Numbered from the stretch's first letter, positions 24,720 through 37,545 are shown. The stretch is 64,000 nucleotides of DNA from Lutraria lutraria (GCA_964023205.1 OZ026845.1:8752001-8816000), one strand, 5' to 3'. Numbers and translations: made by a program. The notes: generated by a model from the sequence alone, not told the origin.

Positions 24720-25033
24720 TTTGTAGTGATTATAGTTGCTTATTTAACTTTATCCCATTTAGAGTTATAAGAAATTTAGCATCACTCATAACAGACACTG
24801 ATCAAACAGTACATCAAATTTTTATATATTTATCCAAAATATTTATTGATTTTGCTAAAGATGACATGGGTTTTATATCAAGCTAAAATTATCATATTCT
24901 TAAGATTAAAACTGATTGAATGGTATTTAAGTGGTATGTTGATTTTACATAGTAGCATTGCACTCTATTTGATTGATAAAACAAGAAGAGATAAACTGAT
25001 TTTTTCTGGTTTTATTAAAATAATTACAATATA

Positions 25034-25223
25034 CAGTCAAACCTGTTTTAGTGGCCACCTCCCAATAAAGGCCACCCTGTAAATAAAAGCCATTCTTTTT
25101 AAAGACCATCATTAATTCTTTAGAACAAAATGATCACAGAATAAAGGCCACTTGTCATTAAAGGCAACATTTAAAAAATGATTTTATCTTTTCAAGGGTG
25201 GCCTTTGTTCACAGGTTTGACTG
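25034..25223. mobile_element. MITE with CAGTCAAACCTG ends, copy 2
   Basis: Starts CAGTCAAACCTG after TA and ends CAGGTTTGACTG followed by TG (eroded TA). Internal AATAAAGGCCACC units run in both halves. Longest copy here (190 bp). Confidence 0.8.
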
Positions 25224-26967
25224 TGGATGAAATATTTAATGCATCTTCGAAAAGTTGAACATGGCTGATGTCTCACAGTATCTTAACAAAATTGTCTGAT
25301 TAGAAAATTAGAAAATGAATGGACATATTTGTTCGAAAGTTTAATTGTAGTTTAACTTCCAAAATGAAAGTACCTCTTCAAGTTGTCATCTTTGAAATGA
25401 GGATTTGTCATCTTCTGTACATGAAGATTAGAATATCACTATTTTCATGTAAAATTGACCATATTTGTGATATACGATGTTGAAAACTAGATGTTAATTG
25501 TACTTTTAAAAATTGTGTTTCTTTAACTCTGTCAGTCTACAGGCTGGGAAACTGTTAATTAGGTGGTAATAGATTCTGGAATCCTACCAGACAAAAGATC
25601 GATTTAGAAATTGCGCACATGTGAATCACAAATCACATGTTTCTTTAATATTTATATTGTTGAATAAGAAAGAAACATAAGTTAGGTCAACAGAAGTACT
25701 TAATGTGCGATTTTATTGAACTGTCAAAGCTGAATAATTACACTATTGCTGAATGTGATTATTTTTATTAGCTTTGTACCACAATCAATAGTTTTCGTTT
25801 ATTTTACTGTTAGGGAATATTCAATTCTGCATGTTTATATAGTATTATGTAGTGCATCGTTATTAAATATACTAAGATACATGCTTATACATTCAACAAC
25901 TGTTATTGTATAGATTACGAAAGTAACTGAATCCTACCTAAACCAAAAATAAATTCAAGCGTTAACCGTGAAATTATGCATCTTTTACAGTTTGATAAAA
26001 TTGCACTATACCATTATTATACTGAACTTAGTGTTGGTAATATTCTAAACCATCGAAACAACATATTGTATATCTGGATTTATTAGGTCATGAAAAAGAT
26101 CCACTTAGTTACAGTTTCGTTCTAGTTTTTATAATAATACTAGACCTTCGCTCTTAATTCTAATTGATAATAATACATTGATTTTACATAACATTCTGAA
26201 ATATTTGTTACACCTGACATACTAAGTTTTATAAATCATCCACTGTTGACAATGTTTCTAGTTCCTATGTTTATATCTATGACAATGGTTCACTCAGTAA
26301 CCAGGATGCTGCATGAATAATTAATATTGTTTATACCTGACGTATATCGATCTCCCTAGTTCATACTTTGTTCTTTAACTATTTCAATGTTATATGAAAC
26401 TTGCAAGTAAGTCAAGCTTTGTTCAAAATGATGGATACAATTAATTTTCAGACAATAATCATTCTGTAGTACTAGATCTTCTACATAAACCTGACTATAG
26501 TTTCCAATTTGTATCTATACTTAAGTCAAACAATAATTAATTACTTTTTAAAAAAGAAAAGAACAACAAGTATATTGAAGTAAAACAGGGATTATTTGAT
26601 CATGAAATTGATTATTGGTCTTGTTTTATATTGTTTATAGCTATTCACATATTTAATGAATTATGTGCTTTTAGTATGGAATTTTAAATTGCAAACACTC
26701 TTCATTTTAGCAAACTGTGCTGGAATGTTGCCTAAAACTTTTAATAATCCATTGGATTAATGGTTATTCATTGTTGCATCATTATTGTAGTTTCATTCAG
26801 ATTGTTGGAAGAGAACATATATAGCAAAATCTATGGTTTTATCTCTTCAGGACATTACTGTTGATGTATAAAGTTTGACTTGGACCAGTCAGTGCTGTTA
26901 CATAATTGGTCACTTCTCATATGAAGATTACTTCCTGTGTTATTAATAAGATAAGGAATCTTTAAAC
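25224..26967. other. Upstream region of the plus-strand FAM81 gene
   Basis: AT-rich with no coding support. The second copy of the shared 50-bp motif lies at 25701-25752. No TATA box or clear 5' UTR exon could be picked, so the transcription start is unknown. Confidence 0.4.
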
Positions 26968-29900
26968 ATGGCTGGGCGAAATCGATCTCAACTCAGAGCT
27001 CCGTATGATACTACAGAAAACGGGTTTGACACTCTGCCCCCTCCTCATCGACAAAATGGTACGGGCCCACCAGATTATGCAAACAGTCGTTACAACTCTC
27101 CGAGGGTTAACAACGGTCGGTCACAGGGACCATCCAGAAATCCATCACGTCTTGATATTCTGGAAGAAAGAATTGCTCTACAGGAAAAAAATTCTCAACA
27201 TCTAATCGAAAGAGCTTTTAAAACTAAAGAAGATGTGATTGAAAGTTTGAACTTTACACACGGAACTTGGCAGGAGGAAAAGCATGCACGAGACATGCTT
27301 CAGGAGCATATTCGTACAATCACTGCTGTCGTTAATCGTCTTAATAGTGACATAGCTGTAAGTGTGTATATTTGTATCATCTTATTTATTTGAGTTTCAA
27401 TGTCGTTTTTCGACCATTTTTCAGTTGCGTACGGCGGCCGATTTACCATCTCAGTCGTCCTGGACTGTAATCTATCCAGTAATAACTTACCTTTCCACAA
27501 GTCCCCGGCAACTTATCCACATGATGGAGCAAAATCAACTTTTTTGTTAAATTTTCATGGAAGGGTATATGTTCATATCATCTCTAAATGATTTTTTCTA
27601 AAATGCATTGTTTTGAATTTCTTTCTGACTTAATCTAAAATATTTCAAATGATTGTACAGTCAAACGTGTGGTAGTAACCATGCACCTCCATATAAAGGC
27701 CACCATGTGAATAAAGGCCACAATATATCTTTCCCAAGGATGGCCTTCATTCACAGGTTTGTCTGAAATCATGATGTAACGTAATTTATGATGAAATCTA
27801 CTTGGTCGTAAACAATCAATAGATTACTGTGTAAGTAGTTTGTAGTTTTAAATATCAGTTTTATTGATATATTTTGTAGTTTCACTTAAAAGTAAACTTC
27901 TAGTTGCACGCATTAAATTTTAAGTGTTAAAATTTTATTGTATCTAATGTCTGCACAATGTATCGGTAAAACGTTTGTTAGTTATTGGATTTGAAGAGAT
28001 CAGTAGATGCTCTGAGGTTTTGGTACTTTGTTTATTCTACTTATCTCTAGGACATGTTATACACTTGTTATCACTAAATAATTAATAAAAAGATGAGAAA
28101 CTATTAGTATTCTTTATAACATGATTTATTCAAACTAAGACTCTTTTTAAAAATATTCAGTCAAAAAATGTTCTTATCTAACAATCAATGTGTGATGTAT
28201 ATTTTCTGCTCAGGGTATAGGAGACTCAATCCGTGCACGTGATTCCGCTACTGTAGGAACAAATTCTGCCGTGAAAAATTTAGAAGTTCATCATGTTGCA
28301 AGCTTGACTGACCTTCGCGGTCGGATTGTTCGCTGTGACACATCCATCTCCAAGTTATCACAAGAATTACGTCAGTGCTTTGATTCAGTTAAACAAGTTG
28401 GCCAATCACAGCAAGATAATCAGAACAGATTAGTGGACCGGGTACATGAACTGGAAGCTAAGGTGAGTTCATTACATGTACAAAATGTAGTAATGCATTG
28501 GACTTAGATGATTGAAATTTGTTTTTCACGAAATCATTGTACACATGTTAACTAGTGACTGATGGCTCCATGGATGATCTCTGGGTAATCAGTATCTGCA
28601 CCTTAGGAATTGTCAAAGCTGTATCAAACCTTCTTTGATACTTACACACAGTATTAAGAAGCAATAAAACCCTGTCTATCGTATTTGGAATGAGCATGTA
28701 ACCAGACAATTTTTTTTTGGCCTAATAAGGTTTTGTTAAAATGTCAAACACTTCTGTATGAATTTATGACTGCGTGATCTACCTCTATTACTTTGTCTTT
28801 TCAAGCTTGTCGGAATTTCTGGGAATTCTGAGAGAAATTCAAGTGAGCAAAAAATGAAGTTACAACATCTTGAAACAGATTACGGACAACAAATGGCACA
28901 ACTAGATTCTCGTACAAGACAAGTAATCGATGACCTCAAAAATAACATTAGCACATACCAGAATCATGCTGATGTTGAACGAGAAAAATTAGAAGGAAAA
29001 CTTTTTTCTGCTCTTGAAAATCAAGCTCAAGTCAGGGATCAGATGGTTGTAAGTGTGAATTGAAAATATGTACAACACTTAGCGTATAATATTAAATTAG
29101 ACCAAAGTTCAGAACCAATTAGTTTGACCAATTAGAACTGATTATAGATTAACAAACTTCAGCCGAATATAATTAATTAGTAGACTTACTTATCTTTCTT
29201 GAAAAAAAAATGAATTTGGATGATAATTTGTATTACAGTTTTTCAGGCATCATCTTGAAGAATATTTGTATTGTACATAGCTTTTGCTTATTAATATTAA
29301 ATCAAGATTTAGTGAAGACTTTGGTTGTAATATTTGTAATGCACCATATGGTGTACTTCATTGTTATTAGATATTTATTCTCTTGCATTGTTCTATCATG
29401 ATTCATACAGGATAAATTGGGACAGAAGTTAGATGAAATTCAGTATACAATGGATCAGAAAATGCATAAATTAGAAGAAATGATCGTAGCTGAAGGGGAA
29501 AAATTAGCTGAGATGCAGCAGGTAAATATTCAATCTTGATTGTCTGAACATGTTAATAAATTGTTGCCTCCCTTGATTTTGAAATTTTCATTTTGACAAT
29601 CTGTATATTACTGGGTAAGCTTGTTTTTTACACTAAACTTGAAAAATCTTAAATAGATATAAATAGGTCTCAACTCAAAATGTACTATCTCCATGTGTAT
29701 CATGGTCTCTTCAAAATAAAAAAAGGGATAAATTATGGTTTTTGTTTTTTTTTAGAATCTGTGAGTTAATTACTCACTGAAGGTTTAAAAATTGTTTTTA
29801 AAAAGTGGTTATTGCCATTTTAAATAAGTTTCTGTATTTTTTTCAGCATATTGAGAACAAAGTTGTTACCCGTCTCGATACAGCTATACGTCAACAACAT

Positions 29901-30062
29901 GACGAGATATCGAAGGTAAAACGAGATACACGGGACGGTTTCTCTACAGTACACGAGAGTATCAGCAACATGAAGACTGTCATGGAAGGGAAACGGAAAT
30001 TACTGGAAGATCAGTTACGCAAGGAAATTAGCCAGATTAGAAAAATGGTGGTTCTTGTATGA
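26968..30062 (+). CDS. FAM81-family coiled-coil protein, plus-strand copy
   Basis: Five coding exons, all introns phase 0 with good GT..AG sites: 26968-27357, 28214-28462, 28806-29048, 29411-29521, 29847-30062, giving 402 aa (vertebrate FAM81A is about 370). Residues 1-60 are polar and Pro-rich; coiled coil runs from about 61. Exon 1 ends LQEHIRTITAVVNRLNSDIA and exon 2 has GTNSAV...DLRGRIVRCD; both are strong matches to the remembered FAM81A sequence. Exon lengths 249, 243 and 111 equal those of exons 4-6 of the minus-strand copy, so the genes are paralogues in head-to-head order. Here the first 130 residues lie in a single exon, against three in the other copy. Candidate polyadenylation signals are AATAAA at 30669 and 31191. 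Confidence 0.87.
27412..27573 (-). mobile_element. SINE-like element, family B, copy 1
   Basis: Read on the minus strand it has ACCCTTCCATGAAAATTT, then CATGTGGA and an AAAGGTAAGTTATTACT-like stretch, in the same order as 32700-32870. It lies in intron 1 of the plus-strand FAM81 gene. A tRNA-like head is only weakly visible, in the other copy. Confidence 0.5.
27658..27765. mobile_element. MITE with CAGTCAAACCTG ends, copy 3
   Basis: Starts CAGTCAAACGTG after TA and ends CAGGTTTGTCTG. Internal GAATAAAGGCCAC. Lies in intron 1 of the plus-strand FAM81 gene. Confidence 0.7.
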
Positions 30063-30437
30063 GACTTACCATACACCAGTCATCATTAACCTTAAATCAA
30101 ACGTAATTCTCTGAATGTATATAATCTCATCACATATTGTTTGAATCTTAGCAATGGTTTGCTGGAAAGCTGCTGAAGAGCTACTTTACCTCAACTGAAC
30201 TACAAAGGTTTTGTGCCAAAGGATATCTTATTCTTAATGATTTGATGGTCATCTTACTAGAGTGTGATTTCTGAGGGCACTCATTCGCTGTCTTGTACAA
30301 ATGTGAAACTCCTTGTTTAAAGATGGATTCTTAACTTAAAATCTGTCACATATACATCAATTTCTGAGCAGGCATAATCAAATCTTGAAGGTAGCATGGA
30401 CTTTGATGTTTCTGTGCCAATTAATTTATTAAGTATA

Positions 30438-30540
30438 CAGTCAAATCTGCATTAGTGACCACCTCTGAATAAAAGTCACCTGTAACTAAAGGCCACATTA
30501 TATATTTCCCAATAGTGGCCTTTGTTCACAGGTTTGTTTG
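30438..30540. mobile_element. MITE with CAGTCAAACCTG ends, copy 4
   Basis: Starts CAGTCAAATCTG after TA and ends CAGGTTTGTTTG, with TAAAGGCCACATT inside. It lies just past the stop of the plus-strand FAM81 gene, perhaps in its 3' UTR. A more decayed relative may follow at about 30632-30710. Confidence 0.7.
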
Positions 30541-30710
30541 TGTACTGATTCAAGGTGAAGCTGCACATAGCTGTTCTTTACTGTAAATAATTCTGATTCA
30601 TTGGTTCCCAGTTTTGACATTGTTGTTGAATACAGTGAAACCTATGAACTAGGTTACCTTAGGGAAAGAATAAATATGACCTTTATTCACATGGTGCCAG
30701 TCAGACTTCT

Positions 30711-32699
30711 CACTATAATTAGTCTGTAAGTTACATTCTTCACTAGTACAATATTTACTTCTTTTTTCCTGTTTTTTTTTTTTTTTTTTTTGTTAATTTA
30801 TCATGAAGAATTGTTTTTACTCAGTTTTATCAATAGAAGTTCCATTTGACCAAATGCTTTATGTATCATTTAATCATTAAAGATTCCTTTTATCTTGTCA
30901 ATGTATACACTTACTTGCTGGAAATCACTTTTCTTGTTTTCTGCTGTAGACAAAGAGGTTATCATCAACTGTTGATTGATATGTCTTCCTGTTTGATTAA
31001 ATGATCAGTGTTCTCATTTTAATATACTATGGATGTGTTCCAGAATTATCAGACATTTTTCCCTTTCTCTTTGAAATGACAAAATTTTTATATTGATTGC
31101 AACAATTCCTGTTACCATGGTAAATTTCCAAACTGTTTCTTGCTAATATTCTGCTTTGAGACATACGTACATTATCACACACTGTATGTCAATAAAATAA
31201 TGATGTCAAATACAAAACTTTCCATTCAATGGTTATACAACCAATATTGAGTCAGCTGTTGAATGTGTTTGCCTTCAAAATCAAGCCATTTTCAGAATTT
31301 GTACATTGTTGGCATATATTTGTAATTATGTTTTATAACTCAATGTTAGCCATCGGTTAATACACTGTTTGTACCCTGTTTGTTTTAGACTATATGTGAT
31401 GCATCATTATTTTGCTCATTTAAAAACATCTTTGTGTGTGACTTCATAATTCATCATCCATAAGATGTTTATAATGGTCAGTCAATTAATCAACAGTCAT
31501 CACTTAATCTATACATTTATAGTTTACAAGTTTTATGTTTTTATATCTCCCCTTCCGGGGCCTCACTGTCCTCTCGGTCATGCGGTAATGGTCTATGGCT
31601 TGTCACAACTGTGTGTATTTATCGCACATGTGAGAAATCTGTCCGCTTAACTTAAGGAACATTGGTTCACTAGATGAAGGTGTGATGTTAAACCTTAGTA
31701 AAAAATATCCCCTTTACATCTAGGTAAAAAATAAAGCAAAACAAAAAAAACTGATATATTCAAGATTGATTATTAATTTAAAACTAAAATTTTCTTACAA
31801 ACTTTTACTCATTGACCAGGAAGAGTTCCAAAATGTATAATTATGTATGGAATACTAGTATATGGGGGAACTGTTTTATAGAACTGGTATAATATCTATT
31901 TCTGTTGTGAAATGGCATTGATTTTAATTACATATACATTTTGTAGTGTGATAAGGAAAGCATATCATTCTCTGCTTATTTTTTGAAGAGATATTGTTAA
32001 ATATAGTATAGAAATAAGTTATTTTATCATATTGTTATTATTTTATCTTGTTAACATTCTATGAAGTTAATTTTATTCAAATGTAAATTTATATTATTTA
32101 GAATCAGTTTTATTTTTCAGTATGTATTCTAGGTGTCCTGTTTTCAGGGATTTGTTTAAGAAAAAAAAATTGTTTTCAGAATATTTAGATATATCTCAAG
32201 ATTATTCCTTTACATTCACTTCTTGCCTGAAACCAAATATTACAATTGTTAATTCTGAAACTACTATATATATATAGTGTTGTAAAAATTCATATTTTAC
32301 GATGTTGAAATTTCAACAGATTGTTATATTAGTACTGCTTCTGATGTCCACCATTTGCTTAGTATGCATAATTTATTACATGTATTTGACTTTTTATATT
32401 TCAAGTTGCTTATACACAGAATATTTTCATGATTTATTCTAAATGCCAAGACCTCAAAATATACTTTATACTGTTTATTGTTATTTTTACATGATATAGA
32501 ATATTTGTTTCATTTACTGAGATTTCATGAATTTTTGTGGAACATTTGATATCATGGATTATTTATTTGAATTTATTGATTTAGCCTCACATATTGGTGT
32601 ATTCTCATTATTGATACTATATGGTTTTAGTTGTTTATTCCATGAATGAAATTTCCATTAGTGTGTCTCTTCATTTTCTTTCTTGTATATTAGATTAGT
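30711..32699. other. Noncoding, possible 3' UTR then intergenic
   Basis: AT-rich with a poly-T run at about 30773-30791. A GC-richer patch at 31545-31700 (CTCCCCTTCCGGGGCCTC ... GGTGTGATGTTAAACC) may be a decayed SINE but has no partner in the window. Nothing else recognised. Confidence 0.4.
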
Positions 32700-32870
32700 A
32701 GTCATGGCCATGGTCCAGTAAGCTGGTGATCCGAGTTCAAAATCACGGTCATGGAAGGTCATACCCTTCCATGAAAATTTGACAACGCTGTTGGTTTTTT
32801 CCTCCACATGTGGAGAAGTTACTGGTTCCTAGTGAAAGGGTACATAAGTACTCAGTACACTGCAACATTC
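32700..32870 (+). mobile_element. SINE-like element, family B, copy 2
   Basis: Begins with CATGGTCCAGTAAGCTGG and CCGAGTTCAAAATC, possible decayed A and B boxes. It continues with ACCCTTCCATGAAAATTTG, CTCCACATGTGGA and GAAAGGGTACATAAGTACT, shared with the minus-strand copy at 27412-27573. Confidence 0.5.
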
Positions 32871-35790
32871 ATAAATCTTTGTCTTCCTGATGTGTTACAG
32901 AATAATTACTGTTAAGATAGTTTCCATGTTTTCTTTTTGGATTTTCAATATAGGGTTCCTTTTAGTGCAGACGTTACAATTTTTTTTTCTTGAATGTTTG
33001 TACAGTTAGATTGTGGACTCTACTACTGTGATGTACTCTCTCGGCATAGTTAGATGAAATAATCAGATTTGTATTAAATTCTAAATGACCTGTAGCAATT
33101 CAATAAGAGAACTTGAATCATTTACTGAAATATACTGGTAAATTATAAAACCACATAATTATATAAAGAATATCAATCATTATTGACCCTACTATGAACT
33201 TCATGATATAAGTACCTTATGAACTACATTTGAATCATGTATAAAAAGGTGTGAATGTCATGAAAGGTTCTCCCAGTCCGTATAATTTATCACCTATTTT
33301 CAATATGAATTTGATGCTAATAACTTGAGCTGAAAAAGGTGAAAATTCCACAACATTGTTACATGATTTGGATACATCTATGACATACAAAATAACTGAT
33401 GTTTTTCACACCTAATGGATAGGCATTTCTTTGTTTGACTAAATTATATAAATATGTCATCGTGTTTTGGCATAGCTAGGTCTCCATAAATTTGAAATCA
33501 ATTTGTAATTCAATTGTGAATGTCTTTTTTCATTTGTGCCATTCTCATTGTTTTTTTATGGAATTTCTTTCTGTTGCTAATTGACATTAGGCTTTTATAT
33601 GTCATGGAAATCACCCCATTGAAATTGCTAGAAGGTCTGACACCTTTTGCAATTCACATGTGTCATTATGCATGTTGTATTTGTTATCAAGTTTAAAGTT
33701 GTTAATTTGCTACCATGATCAGAAACAAAGATCAGAAAATTGATGTTTCTTAAAAGACAGAATAGTGTTAGTTATAATGAGCAGTTAGTAGAGTTTCACT
33801 TACCGGTACATATTGTGTGACTTATAATTTGTATCCACTGATATAGAATTAGACTACGTGTTCATTGATGTGTTGGAATTTTTGTTTATCATTATTATTT
33901 ATTTGTTGGGTTATAAGCACTGTAAATATTGAACAAGATGTGTTCAGTTCATGGTTACCAGAATAAGTACAAGATGTGTCGTGTTGTGTAATGAAATTCA
34001 AAGAAGTCTATATTTTAATAGCAGAGATAGTAACTTACAAATTGATAATGGTTCTAATGTACTCTGCACAACTTTCATTATAGTCAGTCACCATGGTCTC
34101 TTCTGAATATTTTGTAAACACGACTGTCAAATTCTTTATTTGATATCGTATATAATGTATCTTTATTCTGTTGTAAACTTCAGAAATTTCTAATATTATA
34201 GCGTTGTACATTTTATCCATAACTCATCATTTACATTATTGCTCTTCTTACCGGTAATTGTTTTATTTTGTCTTGTATTTATAAAATGTTTATCAGTCTT
34301 GATTACAGATTGTAAAAGTTGAGCTGTGTATACAAAACTTATGAACTCCCGTGCATTATGATGTGCATGTGATTTTCAAGCCAATGTCCATAAAGTACAC
34401 TACACATTCCACTTTGGCACACTAGGACAATTTCCTGGTTTAGAAACTTAAATTAAATTGATCAATGTTCTTATGAGCAAGTGCCAATTAATCATATTTT
34501 ATATAGTGGGGGTTTTAAGATTAGTTCAGTGCATTTCTTAACCTATCACTTAACCCGTTGACTCTATCAGACTAAAGGGTTGTTTGATATTAGTTTAAGA
34601 ATGTTTCTAAACAACGTGACTTATATTGCTGTATAACTTTTACCTGTAAAAACACAAATTGTACACTGACTCTTATATGGGATGTATCATTATTTCAGTA
34701 AGAAGACATTTATAGTTTTCTTTCACTTTCATTCTACAGTTAACTGTAGATGTGTCTATAGGATGGGTAGCTAGAATTTGTTATAATCATTATTCATACA
34801 ATAAGTCCAGATCTGTGATATCATAAATAGCATGTTAGTCTTGTAAACCTGTACAGTTACATCTTATGAAGTTTGTCATGCAAAATTAGGAAATTGATCA
34901 AAATTTCACAATCTCTTCTGTCATTCTCCACTAGATGGAAACTGGCAAAATTTTATTTTTTCATGTTCTGTTTTCAAATTAAGTGGAGAATCAACCTATA
35001 TTCTATATATTGACGTAATTGTTTGCTCTTCATGATATTTTTAAACACAATACCCATAATTCAGATAGATTCCAGATCACAATCAAATGTATTTCTATTT
35101 GTCTTCTCTCAACAATCCAGAGAAATGCCTACATGGAATAAAACCCCTGAAAATCAGACCTCTTCGGGACTAGGCCAGAAGTCTTATTTTCTTACATTTC
35201 TGGTTTTCAGAGATCTTTTGACAAATTCTGAAAAATGGGACTTGAAAAATTGTCTAATTTTCCAAAATTTCTGTTTTCAGGATTATAGTCATGTTTTTGG
35301 TGGGTTTACTGTAGTTATTTTGTTGCCTTTATTTGACCTAAGTTTGCTGATAAGGTACAGATTTCTGTCCTGAGCCAGATATTGTTCCATGGCAATCATT
35401 TCGTGAAATTTATCTGTTTTTATTTTTTGTCATATGTAACATTTGTATGGCTGAAAGGCAGTTAGTAAAACCCAAAGAGGTATATGTCAGCCTAAGTTTA
35501 TCTGATTTGTACACTGTGGGCCATTGGGTGTACCAATAAGCTATGTTGTTATTTTACCAATCAGCAGTTTGGATTTTGTGACTTATGTCTACAATCTTCA
35601 ATTATTGCTTGCCCCACTTATCTTATACTTTCTTATCCAATCAGTGACAAGGATCTTTTAAATGTTAAGCTTTCTTAGCTTAATAGAATATAGGAGAGAT
35701 CATGTTTGTATACATGGATATTCATATGCAAATGTGCCCATCAGCTAGCTATTGGTGAATGGCAGAAGAAAGACTTATTACACACTGAGC
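32871..35790. other. Intergenic, nothing recognised
   Basis: Long AT-rich stretch. The 116-aa frame at 35023-35373 is hydrophobic-biased and without family likeness; it looks like chance. Confidence 0.45.
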
Positions 35791-35798
35791 CTGCGGAG

Positions 35799-35926
35799 TA
35801 CTAAGACAGAGTGCATATTTGGGTGTTCTTCATAATAAGAAAGCTACAGTCACAAGACTTGCTACTGCTCCTTTTAGCTTTCTTATTTGCAAAAAGAGCA
35901 CATCCAAATATGCATTCTGTCTTAGT
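35799..35926. repeat. Long imperfect hairpin, arms about 50 bp
   Basis: TACTAAGACAGAGTGCATAT and ATAAGAAAGCTACAG on the left arm (35799-35848) pair with CTTTTAGCTTTCTTATTTGC and AAATATGCATTCTGTCTTAG on the right arm (about 35872-35926) across a loop of about 23 nt. Could be a fold-back MITE or a small-RNA precursor. Confidence 0.65.
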
Positions 35927-36522
35927 GCTCAGCATGACTTGACATTAAACTGCTTTGCTGTAGTAGCGCATCTAAACTTTCAGGTTTTTATGAATTTATT
36001 CACTTTTTTATTTCAAACTTCACATATTAGTTTGAACATACATTTGTACTTATGTATATTCTGTGATATTGAATTGTAATTCGTTGAACTGTGGTGTTTT
36101 TTAGAAACAGTCTAGCTGCTGTGTCTGTTATTGGTAATGTAATATGTGATATGTATATAAACAAGAAAATACAATGCTGATCTAATGTTTGGGACTTACA
36201 CATAGATACAACTTTTATTGACTATTGATTGATTTCCATGTAAAAAATGTGTTGTGTGCCTTGCTTTACTGAACTATTTAATGACAAACACTAGAGTTAG
36301 TTCTAACAAGATAATGTACCATACATAGAATATGTAGATGTCACCAATATTCTCATGAAATAAAATCTAAGAATATGTATTGTTTTCTGTTGTTTAAATG
36401 ATAATGACAGGACTGGTATAAAAACTGCGGTGTGATTTAGTTAGAATTGATTTAAGGATGCTTAATTGAAGCACTCACTAATTCAAAGAGTTACATGTAC
36501 ATGTATACACATAATTTCACTT

Positions 36523-36720
36523 CACACTGATAGAGGGTCGTGGGTTCGAGGCCAGCTATTGACCATGCCTCTTTATGTGAGAAAGTAGACAGTGGCTTAC
36601 AGAGGATGGGAGTCTAGTACTGGTTCTTCCCAGGAACAATGGTTAGGTAAACTAGCTGTCTACCTCATATGACTATGACTGTTGAAAAGGGGCGTAAAAC
36701 TCTATTTAAACAAACAAAAA
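36523..36720 (+). mobile_element. SINE family A, 5'-truncated copy
   Basis: Starts within the variable arm (CACTGATAGAGGGTCGTGG), keeps a B box GGGTTCGAGGCC, then the family body and the AACTCTATTTAAACAAACAA tail. The B box is closer to consensus than in the 24309 copy. Confidence 0.75.
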
Positions 36721-36746
36721 CAAGACTTTCTGAACGATTTCTAACT

Positions 36747-36834
36747 AAAGGGGTTCAGCACATAAATTTTTACCAAAAAATCACCTTACACTACATATTT
36801 TTTTGTCAAAATTTATGTGCCAAACCCCTTTCTT
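36747..36834. mobile_element. Hairpin mini-element with GGGGTTCAGCACA arms
   Basis: AAAGGGGTTCAGCACATAAA (36747 onward) pairs with AAATTTATGTGCCAAACCCC ending in CTTTC (to about 36834). The loop is about 38 bp and T/A-rich. Related by its arm word to the element at 24642. Confidence 0.6.
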
Positions 36835-36887
36835 TCTAACCTAATGGGGTTGTCAACTAATTTATTCATATTACCCATATACCTATA

Positions 36888-37063
36888 CAGTCAAATCTGT
36901 GTAAGCAGCCACCTCCGAATTAAGGCCACCCTGTAATTGAAGACCATTCTTTTAAAATCTGTCAGTTATTATTTCGAAGAAAATGACCCTCAAATAAAGA
37001 CAACCTGTCAATAAAGACGACATTTTGTATCCCATGGGTGGCCTCTGTTCACAGGATTGACTG
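36888..37063. mobile_element. MITE with CAGTCAAACCTG ends, copy 5
   Basis: Starts CAGTCAAATCTG and ends CAGGATTGACTG, with TA on both sides (36886-36887, 37064-37065). Same internal plan as copy 2. Confidence 0.78.
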
Positions 37064-37164
37064 TATATAACTGGATACCAGTTGACGAAACTGGTTGGCA
37101 ATTCGTAAGTATATACATGTACATGTATTAAATACCTGCGTGATGTCAGTTATTCTTGTTATAT

Positions 37165-37166
37165 AT

Positions 37167-37202
<36 letters not shown>
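37165..37202. repeat. AT then GA microsatellite
   Basis: ATATATATAT runs directly into about 13 GA units. Confidence 0.9.
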
Positions 37203-37545
37203 AGGGAAACAACTTTGACAATTTTAATTTTGCACTGCATGTTATTACTGCCCTTGTTGTCACAACGCACTTCAAAACATTTTGCTCATATAAGTCCAAT
37301 ATGTAGGTAATTCCACTCACAACCAGAAAATGTATACTTTTACCGACTTAACTGTAAGTAAAGATATTTAGGATTTTCTATTTGGCAAAAAGTCCAGTGT
37401 CACATCTCGAGAGGGTTCTTTTAGTGATGACTGTATGATTAACGCATCCACATACCACACCAACTTCACCCTATAATATTTTAAAGATATTTAGCATATA
37501 TGGATAAAGTGGTCGTCTTCTTCAATTCAGCTGGTGTGGAAAGAT

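Noticed and set aside
20839..25082. Several AT-rich frames between the FAM81 genes
   Set aside because: Low complexity, overlapping SINE, MITE and hairpin sequences, no splice support.
35023..35373. 116-codon plus-strand frame
   Set aside because: Hydrophobic low-complexity composition typical of AT-rich chance frames; no splice or promoter context.
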